Shown: piece by piece, positions 1 through 4,660 of the stretch | Layout of the letters: every line of letters begins with the position of its first letter | Numbering within the stretch: the stretch's first letter is position 1 | Assembly (NCBI GenBank): GCA_025464045.1 | Contig: JAODBQ010000376.1 | Coordinates: 1 to 5,298 of the forward strand | DNA: 5,298 bases | Origin: Ilumatobacteraceae bacterium | GTDB taxonomy: Bacteria; Actinomycetota; Acidimicrobiia; Acidimicrobiales; Ilumatobacteraceae | Reading direction: 5' to 3' | Notes under the pieces: model-generated | What the model was told of the DNA's origin: nothing | Seen by the model: the letters and a program-made list of their open reading frames with translations, nothing else | Databases searched by the model: none | Made by a program: the position numbers and the translations under genes

Positions 1-36
1 AAAAGGTCCAGGGTTCGATTCCCTGTCTGGGCTCCA
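1..36 (+). tRNA. tRNA 3' portion (probably tRNA-Thr), cut by the window edge
   Basis: Positions 9-25 form a perfect T arm: CAGGG, the 7-nt loop TTCGATT, then CCCTG. The 3' acceptor strand TCTGGGC (26-32), discriminator T (33) and encoded CCA (34-36) follow. The 5' acceptor, D arm and anticodon lie outside the window, so identity cannot be read directly. A U discriminator is typical of Gly and Cys tRNAs, and from memory also of actinobacterial Thr tRNAs. The AAAAGGTC segment before the T arm resembles the anticodon-stem end and variable loop of actinobacterial tRNA-Thr. The class is secure; the Thr assignment is an inference. Confidence 0.85.
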
Positions 37-123
37 CGCTGACCAGGACTTCTGTCCAACCCGCACGCCGGATCCGACCGCTCCCGATCAACGTCCGCTG
101 CTCGAGCCGCTCCCCCGGGGGGT

Positions 124-151
124 CCGAGTCGCACGGTGCGGCCCGAGTCGC
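124..151. promoter_or_regulatory. two direct copies of CCGAGTCGC, inverse of the downstream repeat core
   Basis: CCGAGTCGC occurs at 124-132 and again at 143-151, with starts 19 bp apart. Its first eight bases, CCGAGTCG, are the exact reverse complement of CGACTCGG, which recurs three times in the tandem repeat at 214-261. Five copies of one 8-bp word in about 140 bp, two in one orientation and three in the other, could mark a protein-binding array upstream of the SDR gene. No regulator is identified, so the function is inferred. Confidence 0.35.
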
Positions 152-193
152 TCCGTCGAGAAAACCCCACCGAACGACTCGCGCCCGCTCCAA

Positions 194-266
194 CGACTCC
201 GAGCACGACGTTCCGACTCGGAGCACGACGTTCCGACTCGGAGCACGACGTTCCGACTCGGAGCAC
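194..266 (+). repeat. 20-bp tandem direct repeat, about 3.6 copies
   Basis: The unit GAGCACGACGTTCCGACTCG is present in three perfect back-to-back copies at 201-220, 221-240 and 241-260, followed by GAGCAC at 261-266. Shifting the phase to CGACTC extends the array left to 194 with one mismatch (C200 instead of G). Each junction between copies contains the dyad TCCGA-C-TCGGA, centred at 217, 237 and 257, so the dyads sit about two helical turns apart on one DNA face. The array ends about 110 bp before the SDR start. It could be a stacked operator or simple tandem expansion. The period is not a multiple of three, and no plausible protein repeat is read here. Confidence 0.9.
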
Positions 267-374
267 CTTCGGGCGGATCGTCGATCGGTTCGGCCCCGAG
301 TGGGAGATCGGTCGGCCGCTTGTCGACGACGCTCGGGGCATGGCCTCCGGGGGAGCCCTCGCTACGGTTCGCGG

Positions 375-1214
375 GTGCTCGACATCACTCCGCTCGCCGG
401 TCGCGTTGCGTTCGTCACCGGTGCCGCCCGCGGCATCGGGCGGGCCATCGCCGTCGCCATGGCCGAGGCCGGCGCGGACGTCGCGGTGGCCGACGTGCAT
501 CCCGACCCGTTCGGGGGCGAGCGCTACTACCGGCTCCGCGCCCGAGTGTCCGGGCCGGAGGAGGAGGTGCCCACGGCCGGTGCCGTCGCCGTGCTCGGGC
601 GGCGGGCGATGTCGTTGTCCGTGGACGTCGCGGATGCCGACGCCGTCGTCGACGCGGTTGCCGCGTGCGCCGCCGAGCTCGGTCCGCCGGACATCCTCGT
701 CAACAACGCTGGGATCGTGAACAACATCGCCGGCATCGCCGACATGACGCCGGCCGCGTGGGAGCACGAGCTGCAGGTCAACCTGTCCGGGATGTTCCAC
801 ACCGTACGTGCAGCGGTGCCTGGCATGGTCGAGCGGGGTTGGGGTCGGGTGATCAACCTGTCGTCGATCGCGGCCCTCAACCCGGGGCTCGGCCAGCCGG
901 CGTACGCGGCGTCCAAGGCCGGCGTGATCGGCTTCACGAAGGCGGTCGCCCAGGAGTTCGGACCTGGCGGGGTCACCGCCAACGCGATCCTTCCGGGGCT
1001 GATCGCCACGCCGCTCGTCCGTTCGATGCCCGACGACCTCCGCGAGCACTTCGTCGCACGCACGCCGGTCGGCCGGCTCGGCGAGCCCGAGGACATCGCC
1101 ACCCTCGCGGTCTTCCTCGCCTCTCCGGCAGCCGGCTTCATCACCGCCGTGGCGATCCCGTGCGACGGCGGGGTCTCGAACGCAGCACGCGAGGGTCTCG
1201 GTCCACGCCGCTAG
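375..1214 (+). CDS. short-chain dehydrogenase/reductase (classical SDR, NAD-preferring)
   Basis: This is a complete 279-residue oxidoreductase of the classical SDR family, expected to be a cytoplasmic NAD(P)(H)-dependent alcohol/ketone enzyme. The Rossmann motif TGAARGIG is at residues 15-22. An acidic D40 ends beta-2, which favours NAD over NADP. NNAG is at 110-113, and the catalytic residues are N136, S164, Y177 and K181 (YAASK). The C-terminal ILPGLIATPL and GG segments are typical. About 43 residues separate D40 from the next conserved DV (84-85), nearly 20 more than usual. Such an insertion near the cofactor is known in mycofactocin-linked SDRs, but this is only a resemblance. The GTG at 375 is chosen because the fold begins at once (LAGRVAFVTGA). 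The in-frame GTG at 300 would add 25 residues unlike any SDR. The ribosome-binding site is weak: the purine run at 349-354 lies about 20 nt upstream. Substrate unknown. Confidence 0.92.
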   Translation: MLDITPLAGRVAFVTGAARGIGRAIAVAMAEAGADVAVADVHPDPFGGERYYRLRARVSGPEEEVPTAGAVAVLGRRAMSLSVDVADADAVVDAVAACAAELGPPDILVNNAGIVNNIAGIADMTPAAWEHELQVNLSGMFHTVRAAVPGMVERGWGRVINLSSIAALNPGLGQPAYAASKAGVIGFTKAVAQEFGPGGVTANAILPGLIATPLVRSMPDDLREHFVARTPVGRLGEPEDIATLAVFLASPAAGFITAVAIPCDGGVSNAAREGLGPRR

Positions 1215-1236
1215 GGATCCGGCCGGGTCGGAGGCG

Positions 1237-1258
1237 GTGGCGCGCAGCTGCGCGCCAC
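1237..1258 (+). terminator. perfect 22-bp palindrome after the SDR gene, probable terminator
   Basis: Every base of the 11-nt left arm GTGGCGCGCAG pairs with the right arm CTGCGCGCCAC, with no spacer. It starts 22 nt after the SDR stop codon. Folded as RNA it gives about nine GC-rich pairs and a small loop. No U tract follows, as is common for hairpins after genes in high-GC actinobacteria. It also lies downstream of the binding-protein remnant on the opposite strand, so it could act in both directions. A perfect palindrome could instead be a protein-binding site. Confidence 0.55.
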
Positions 1259-1271
1259 GGGACGGGTGAGT

Positions 1272-1288
1272 GACCGGTGTGACCGGTC
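1272..1288. repeat. short inverted repeat GACCGGT-GTG-ACCGGTC
   Basis: Seven bases (1272-1278) are exactly repeated in inverse at 1282-1288 around a 3-bp centre. The same bases can be read as a direct repeat of TGACCGGT at 1271-1278 and 1280-1287. It sits between the SDR terminator and the 3' end of the binding-protein remnant, with no promoter visible beside it. It may be a minor hairpin or a stray operator; no role can be assigned. Confidence 0.4.
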
Positions 1289-1391
1289 CGGCCGACCCAT
1301 CCCGCCCCGTCCGAGCGATCGGGAGCAATCGGTCGGTGCGGCGCATCGGGGGCGACCGTGCGACCGAGCGGTGCCCGGCGCCCCGCGGCGT

Positions 1392-1833
1392 TCAGAGCAA
1401 CAGCTCGGCCCCGGCCGCTGGGTCCTTCGCGTTGAGCTCGTACCCCATCACCGTCGCGCGCAGGAAGTTCTTGACCACGTCGCGGTTCTTCTCCAGGTAC
1501 GAACGCTGCACGACCATCGTGCCGGTGTAGGAGGGGATGCCGACGTCCTGGAAGGCGAGCACGACCGTGTCCACGCCCTGCTCCTTCAGCGTCAGCGGCT
1601 GGTTGTTGACGAACCCGACGTAGACGTCGACCGCCCCCTCGGTGAGCGGCGTCGGATCGGAGCCGATCGGCACGAACGTGTAGTCGGGCTTCAGCCCGGC
1701 GCTCTCCAGCAGCTTCTTGTAGACGTCCTCGTCGGCCGGGTTCGATCCGCCGATCGTCTTGCCGACGAGGTCGGCCAGGCCTTGATCGCCGACACAAGGT
1801 TGGAGAACGCCGGCACCCCGAACTGCGTCGCCC
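1392..1833 (-). pseudogene. ABC transporter substrate-binding protein (NMT1/SsuA-like), 5'-truncated and frameshifted
   Basis: The minus strand encodes the C-terminal part of a periplasmic solute-binding protein of the NMT1/THI5-like, SsuA/TauA-type superfamily, which delivers sulfonates, nitrate or pyrimidines to ABC importers. Recognisable segments in order are FGVPAFSNLVSAIK (1781-1822), LVGKTIGGSNPADEDVYKKL (within 1710-1770), SDPTPLTEGAVDVYVGFVNN, VLAFQDVGIPSYTGTMVV and YLEKNRDVVKNFLRATVMGY. The stop is TGA at 1394-1392. About 147 of a usual 320-340 residues remain. The reading frame breaks near 1781: ATC AAG must gain one G to continue as GLADLVGKTIGG, so one base of a short C run (plus strand) appears lost. 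The N-terminal lobe and start are absent because the sequence changes to another gene to the right. The GTG at 1673 is only an internal codon. It is either a decayed gene or the product of sequencing or assembly errors. Confidence 0.8.
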
Positions 1834-1899
1834 CGCCGAGGTGCCGGCGGTGCCGGTGGTGCTCCCGCCCGCCGCCGTGGTGGTGGCGGCGGCGGTCGC
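1831..1899 (-). other. Ala/Thr/Gly-rich linker-like segment at the scar junction
   Basis: Read on the minus strand, these bases give SATAAATTTAAGG followed by STTGTAGTSAG, which looks like the disordered linker following the lipobox in actinobacterial binding-protein lipoproteins. The intact lipoprotein starting at 4695 has the same kind of linker. It is in a third frame relative to the binding-protein remnant; adding one G in the GGGG run near 1831-1834 would join TSAG to ATQFGV. It is preceded (to the right) by the antisense of the monooxygenase remnant, not by a lipobox. The plus-strand reading, rich in Val, Ala and Pro, does not resemble the monooxygenase family. The linker interpretation rests on composition only. 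Confidence 0.45.
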
Positions 1900-2080
1900 C
1901 GACACGATGGAGTCGCTGATGGACGCGGTCGGCGGCGACGGCTTCCTGATCACCGGCCCGCTGGTGCCCGACAACGTGCTCGCGATCACCGATCGTCTCG
2001 TGCCGGCGCTGCGCGACCGCGGGCTGGTGCGCAGGGAGTACAGCTCGAACCTGCTGCGCGAGAACGTGATGGCGTTCTGA
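1895..2080 (+). pseudogene. C-terminal fragment of an NtaA/SnaA/DszA-like FMN monooxygenase
   Basis: The last 61 codons of a flavin-dependent luciferase-like monooxygenase are preserved, from VADTMESLMDAVGGDGFLIT to the stop TGA at 2078-2080. Intact members of the NtaA/SnaA/DszA group, which oxidise substrates such as nitrilotriacetate or organosulfur compounds with reduced FMN, usually end with this pattern: a VADxxxxW/L helix, a GxDGF strand, a LVPxLxxRGL helix and a short tail like EYxxxxLRE. Family members run to about 430-460 residues, so nearly 90% is missing, including the whole flavin-binding core. Nothing to the left resembles the family; the sequence becomes the linker-like and binding-protein material on the opposite strand. 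The fragment is not expected to make a working enzyme. It is distinct from the intact luciferase-like gene at 3067-4218. Confidence 0.75.
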
Positions 2081-2097
2081 TCCTGGCGCATTGACGG

Positions 2098-2127
2098 TTG
2101 ACATGCAGCCGATCGGCTGCGTATATT
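2098..2127 (+). promoter_or_regulatory. sigma-70-type promoter of the arsR-SRPBCC gene
   Basis: A perfect -35 box TTGACA (2098-2103) is followed after 18 bp by TATATT (2122-2127), one base from the TATAAT consensus. The -10 box stands out as a rare AT-rich patch in GC-rich sequence. Transcription would start near 2134, leaving a leader of roughly 50 nt before the ATG at 2185. The spacer is almost filled by a 16-bp palindrome, so a bound repressor would block RNA polymerase. Confidence 0.85.
2105..2120. promoter_or_regulatory. operator O1, perfect 16-bp palindrome in the promoter spacer
   Basis: GCAGCCGATCGGCTGC is a perfect palindrome lying exactly between the -35 and -10 boxes. The same half-site GCAGCCG recurs in O2, 29 bp away centre to centre. 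Placement and symmetry fit a dimeric winged-helix repressor; the adjacent ArsR-type protein is the natural candidate. Confidence 0.8.
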
Positions 2128-2130
2128 GGT

Positions 2131-2152
2131 CATGCAGCCGACCGGCTGCATG
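2131..2152. promoter_or_regulatory. operator O2, 22-bp near-perfect palindrome over the transcription start
   Basis: The left arm CATGCAGCCG pairs fully with the right arm CGGCTGCATG around a central AC, the only mismatched pair. It begins 3 bp after the -10 box and so covers the expected start site. With O1 it gives two binding sites for one regulator. In RNA it would also form a 5' hairpin of about ten pairs just upstream of the ribosome-binding site. Confidence 0.8.
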
Positions 2153-2157
2153 AACCC

Positions 2158-2188
2158 GGGAGCGACGATGGACGTCACGAGGCGATGA
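2158..2188 (+). promoter_or_regulatory. ribosome-binding site and 6-codon leader frame overlapping the arsR start
   Basis: GGGAG at 2158-2162 is spaced 5 nt from an ATG at 2168, which opens a short frame MDVTRR ending in TGA at 2186-2188. That stop overlaps the regulator's ATG (2185-2187) as ATGA, the usual arrangement for translational coupling. The regulator's own purine run GAGG (2179-2182) lies only 2 nt from its ATG, too close to work well. The leader may feed ribosomes to the regulator by termination-reinitiation. Alternatively the regulator starts at the in-frame ATG at 2212, which has no clear ribosome-binding site. Confidence 0.45.
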
Positions 2189-3024
2189 GCGCCGCGGACG
2201 ATGCGTACGGCATGGACGACGTGTTCCGTGCGTTGTCCGACCCGAGCCGACGATCGCTGCTCGACAGCCTCAACCAGCACAACGGACAGACGCTGCGTGA
2301 GCTCTGTGCCGGGCTGGCGATGGCCCGGCAGTCGGTGAGCAAGCACCTCGCCGTGCTCGAGGCGGCGCACGTCGTGACCACCCAGCGCCGCGGCCGCGAG
2401 AAGCTCCACTTCCTCAACGCCGCGCCGATCAACGCCATCGCCGATCGATGGATCGACCACTACGACCGTCCGCGGGCCGCAGCGCTCGCCGACCTCACCA
2501 CCGCACTGGAGCAGCAACCCATGACCACCACCACGACCTCCGCTCGACGGGCGCCCGAGTTCGTCTACGTCACCTACATCAAGACCACGCCGGAGCAGCT
2601 CTGGCAGGCGATCACCGACCCCGCGTTCACTCGCCGCTACTGGGGCGTCGCGCTGATCTCGGACTGGCACGTCGGTTCGCCGGTCGCGTGGGAGTTCGCC
2701 GGCATCACGATGGCGGATCCGGCTCAGACCGTGCTGGCCGCCGACGCACCGCGCCGGCTCGCGTACACCTGGCACGCGATCACGCCCGAGTTCGCGGCCG
2801 TCGTGGACGGCAGCGAGGAGGAGCTCGCGGCGATGGCGGCCGAGGACCTCAGCCACGTGACGTTCGACCTCGAACCCGTCGGTGAGATGGTCAAGCTGAC
2901 GGTGACGCACGCCGGATTCGAGCCCGGCAGCGCGATCCTCGGCGGCATCACGAACGGCTGGCCGAGCATCCTCGCCAGCCTCAAGACGCTGCTCGAGACG
3001 GGCGAACCGCTCGTGTTCGACTGA
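2185..3024 (+). CDS. ArsR-family repressor fused to an SRPBCC/AHSA1 domain
   Basis: This 279-residue protein joins two domains. Residues 10-105 are an ArsR-type winged helix: VFRALSDPSRRSLLDSL, then LRELCAGLAMARQSVSKHL with recognition helix about 48-59, and the wing VVTTQRRGREKLHFLN (63-78). The classical metal motif ELCVCD is reduced to ELCAG with a single Cys, so arsenic or metal sensing is unlikely. After a Thr-rich linker (113-119), residues 122-279 form an SRPBCC/AHSA1 helix-grip domain, a fold with a hydrophobic cavity (FVYVTYIKTTPEQLWQAITD, a VALISDWHVGSPVAWEF-like strand pair, NGWPSILASLKTLLE near the end). Such fusions occur in actinobacteria, where the SRPBCC part may bind a small ligand; the ligand is unknown. 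Two operators in its own promoter point to autorepression. ATG 2185 is preferred; ATG 2212 is possible. The gene is convergent with the luciferase-like gene, 42 nt away. Confidence 0.9.
   Translation: MSAADDAYGMDDVFRALSDPSRRSLLDSLNQHNGQTLRELCAGLAMARQSVSKHLAVLEAAHVVTTQRRGREKLHFLNAAPINAIADRWIDHYDRPRAAALADLTTALEQQPMTTTTTSARRAPEFVYVTYIKTTPEQLWQAITDPAFTRRYWGVALISDWHVGSPVAWEFAGITMADPAQTVLAADAPRRLAYTWHAITPEFAAVVDGSEEELAAMAAEDLSHVTFDLEPVGEMVKLTVTHAGFEPGSAILGGITNGWPSILASLKTLLETGEPLVFD
2508..2523 (+). promoter_or_regulatory. possible internal start for a stand-alone SRPBCC domain
   Basis: GGAG at 2508-2511 sits 9 nt before an in-frame ATG at 2521, which is Met113 of the fusion. Translation from here would give a 167-residue protein containing only the Thr-rich stretch and the SRPBCC domain, close to the normal size of separate AHSA1 proteins. 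In related loci the ArsR and AHSA1 parts are often two overlapping genes, so this may be a relic or an active second start. Confidence 0.35.
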
Positions 3025-3039
3025 GGCGCGGCCGCGAGT

Positions 3040-3084
3040 GGGGCGCTCGGGGCGCACCGGCCTCGCTCAGCCGGCGAGCGCCCC
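3040..3084. terminator. nested stem-loop between convergent genes, probable bidirectional terminator
   Basis: GGGGCGCTCG (3040-3049) pairs perfectly with CGAGCGCCCC (3075-3084). Inside it CCGGC (3057-3061) pairs with GCCGG (3070-3074) around an 8-nt loop, so the two stems stack with a 7-nt bulge on one side. It starts 15 nt after the regulator's stop and overlaps the last codons and stop (3069-3067) of the opposing gene. There is no U tract on either strand. Confidence 0.6.
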
Positions 3085-4218
3085 GTCGTACGTGATCGGC
3101 GCTTCGAGGTCGAGGTCGTGCACGGCCGGCAGGACCTCGGACGCGAACAACCCGATGCTCCTCTCGGCGACGTCGCGGGGCATCGACCCGTACCGGAACA
3201 CGAGCATGAACTCCTCCGGGTGGAAGGCGCTGGCGATCGCGCGCAGCCTGTCGACGCACACGTCTGGCGTGCCCCACACGTGGTTGGCCAGGTAGGACGC
3301 GCCCATCGCCTGCGAGGTGACGAGATCAGCCATGCCGGCGTAGTGCTCGTAGCCCTTGGTCGTCGCGAAGTGGTTGCTGCTCAGCTCGTAGTTGTAGAGC
3401 GCGCTCTGCGAGTACTCGGGGATGTAGCGGTGCGCGCCCTCGAACGCCTCCTGCTCGGTCTCCCCGACGTACACGCACATGTGGATGCGCGGACGCGCCG
3501 GGGCGAACCCGGCGTCCGCGCGGGCGCGGGAGAACGCCGCGAGGTCGGCGTGGTACTCGTCCCACGGACGCTGCGGGATGATCAGCGGCTTGAGTCCGTG
3601 CGCAGCACCGACGGGCGCGGACGACGGGCTGCCCCACGAGAAGTGGAACGCGTCGATCAACGCCTGCGGGTCGAGCGGGCGCGGGCGCATCGACGTGTTC
3701 TCGAACGTGAAGTGCTCACCACTGAAGGAGAACACCTCCTGCGTCAGTGCGCGCTTGATGATCTCGATCGACTCCGCGAACACGTCCTTCGACTGGTTCA
3801 TGTCGAAGCCGAGCTGACGGAACTCGCGCCGCGCGGCACCACGCCCGAACCCGATGTGCGGGGTGCGACCGCGCAGGGCGTACTGCAGCAGGGTGATGTC
3901 TTCGGCCACCCGCAGCGGGTGGTGCCACGGCAGGACCACCACCATCGTGCCCATGTCCATCCGCGTCGTCGCGCCGGCGAAGAACGTCAGCAGCTGCACC
4001 GGGTTGGGGATCATCGTGTACGGGCTGACGTGGTGCTCCACGGTCCACAACGAATCGAATCCGAGGTCTTCCGCCATCAGCGCGGTCTCGATCTCTCCCG
4101 AGAGCCGCTGACGATCGAGCTCCGGATCGAGGTCGGGGACCTGCTCACCACGTTCCCGCGCGAGGTAGCGGTCCCAGTCCTCGTAGCCCTGGATGAACAA
4201 CGTCATGCCACATCGCAT
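3067..4218 (-). CDS. luciferase-like flavin-dependent monooxygenase (LLM family)
   Basis: This complete 383-residue cytoplasmic protein belongs to the bacterial luciferase-like superfamily, TIM-barrel enzymes that use reduced FMN or F420 with oxygen or hydride chemistry. Visible motifs are AEDLGFDSLWTVEHH (49-63), with the EHH typical of the family, then a T-RMDMGTMVVVLPWHHPLRVAEDI block (84-108), the phosphate-binding-like GFGRGAARREF (123-133), a SWGSPSSA loop near 195-201 and a final GTPDVCVDRL helix start. Length is normal for the family (320-400). ATG 4218 is chosen because GAGAGGGG (minus strand, 4234-4227) lies 8 nt upstream; an internal ATG at 4206 is too far from it. The gene stands alone, divergent from the LivK-like gene across 476 nt. 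No flavin reductase is in view. Substrate and cofactor cannot be decided from sequence. Confidence 0.88.
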   Translation of the reverse strand: MRCGMTLFIQGYEDWDRYLARERGEQVPDLDPELDRQRLSGEIETALMAEDLGFDSLWTVEHHVSPYTMIPNPVQLLTFFAGATTRMDMGTMVVVLPWHHPLRVAEDITLLQYALRGRTPHIGFGRGAARREFRQLGFDMNQSKDVFAESIEIIKRALTQEVFSFSGEHFTFENTSMRPRPLDPQALIDAFHFSWGSPSSAPVGAAHGLKPLIIPQRPWDEYHADLAAFSRARADAGFAPARPRIHMCVYVGETEQEAFEGAHRYIPEYSQSALYNYELSSNHFATTKGYEHYAGMADLVTSQAMGASYLANHVWGTPDVCVDRLRAIASAFHPEEFMLVFRYGSMPRDVAERSIGLFASEVLPAVHDLDLEAPITYDGALAG

Positions 4219-4381
4219 CGTGGTGTCCCCTCTCGTCCGACGGCACGTGGGCCCCCGGCCTCGCGCCCCGGCAGCCGAGCGTGGTGCCCGGTGCCGTTCG
4301 ACGCGAGCCTCTCACGACCAGCGTTCGCGACGACGACCTGACCTGCACGGACGCGCCCATCGATCGACCTGTTGCGCACGC

Positions 4382-4409
4382 GACAGCAGGTGTCGACACA
4401 CCCGCTGTC
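4382..4409. promoter_or_regulatory. 28-nt inverted repeat, candidate operator
   Basis: GACAGC-A-GGTGT (4382-4393) pairs with ACACC-C-GCTGTC (4398-4409), leaving one mismatch (A4388 with C4403) and a 4-nt centre CGAC. An inner 10-bp perfect palindrome GTGTCGACAC (4390-4399) overlaps it. It directly abuts the AT-rich patch at 4411-4422, a layout expected for a regulator site beside a promoter. It lies 164 nt from the luciferase-like start and 285 nt from the LivK-like start, so a role in either is possible. Confidence 0.5.
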
Positions 4410-4631
4410 CAAGTACTAAGTTCCGGCCGTCGAGAGCGAGCTCGGATCGGGGGATCCGGGTCGCGAACACGATGCGCCCTCGTGCTCATCGATACCGCGG
4501 GGCGTCTGAGGACCGGACGGGCAGTGATGCTCGGCCCGCAGACGACACGGGGCTCGACGTGTTGCAGTGCGTTGAACGAGTGGTGAGGACAGATCGCGAC
4601 GGGCCATTGGGGGGTCGTCGTCACAGCAGCA

Positions 4632-4660
4632 GGTCGACGCCGCAGGTCGCGGCGTCGACC
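4632..4660 (+). promoter_or_regulatory. perfect 12-bp hairpin in the leader of the LivK-like gene
   Basis: GGTCGACGCCGC (4632-4643) pairs without mismatch with GCGGCGTCGACC (4649-4660) around the 5-nt loop AGGTC. Its 3' foot lies 20 nt before the ribosome-binding G run (4682-4688) and 34 nt before the ATG. No U tract follows, so a classical terminator is unlikely on this strand. It may stabilise the mRNA 5' end, control translation, or serve as a DNA-level operator. I recognise no known riboswitch in it. Confidence 0.5.

Larger units (their letters stand above)
37..374. other. gene-free stretch between the tRNA and the SDR gene
   Basis: No reading frame here looks like a protein. The frame open from 136 gives an Arg/Ser/Pro-rich translation typical of random high-GC sequence, and the upstream extension of the SDR frame (from a GTG at 300) resembles no SDR N-terminus. 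The stretch holds a 20-bp tandem repeat (194-266) and two inverted copies of its core (124-150), listed separately. A 4-bp GGAC/GTCC stem at 46-57 follows the tRNA but is too weak to call a terminator. I see no clear -35/-10 pair for the SDR gene. Confidence 0.6.

Noticed and set aside
46..57. Hairpin GGAC-TTCT-GTCC after the tRNA as a terminator
   Set aside because: Only four pairs and no U tract; too weak to call.
194..266. CRISPR array
   Set aside because: The repeats are directly adjacent with no spacers and a 20-bp period, and no cas gene is nearby.
1..374. tRNA 3' end as an integration (att) site of a mobile element
   Set aside because: tRNA 3' ends are common attachment sites, but no integrase, excisionase or second copy of the tRNA end is present. 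The partial tRNA is explained by the window edge.
136..720. Open frame of 194 codons starting at a GTG
   Set aside because: The translation is Arg/Ser/Pro-rich without domains and overlaps the clear SDR frame; part of its beginning is just the tandem repeat.
1841..1894. Plus-strand extension of the monooxygenase remnant to the GTG at 1841
   Set aside because: The Val/Ala/Pro-rich translation does not match the family before VADTM; the minus-strand linker reading is at least as good.
1141..3057. Very long minus-strand open frame of 638 codons
   Set aside because: It is antisense to the ArsR-SRPBCC gene and runs through the scar; its sequence is Arg/Gly/Ala-rich shadow. Only its linker-like piece at 1831-1899 merits a note.
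3118..4341. Plus-strand open frame of 407 codons over the luciferase-like gene
   Set aside because: It is the antisense shadow of a well-conserved protein, with biased Arg/His/Val composition and no motifs.
4281..4586. Small open frame of 101 codons in the divergent intergenic region
   Set aside because: No ribosome-binding site, domain, signal peptide or coding-like composition is seen, and it covers the inverted repeat at 4382-4409.
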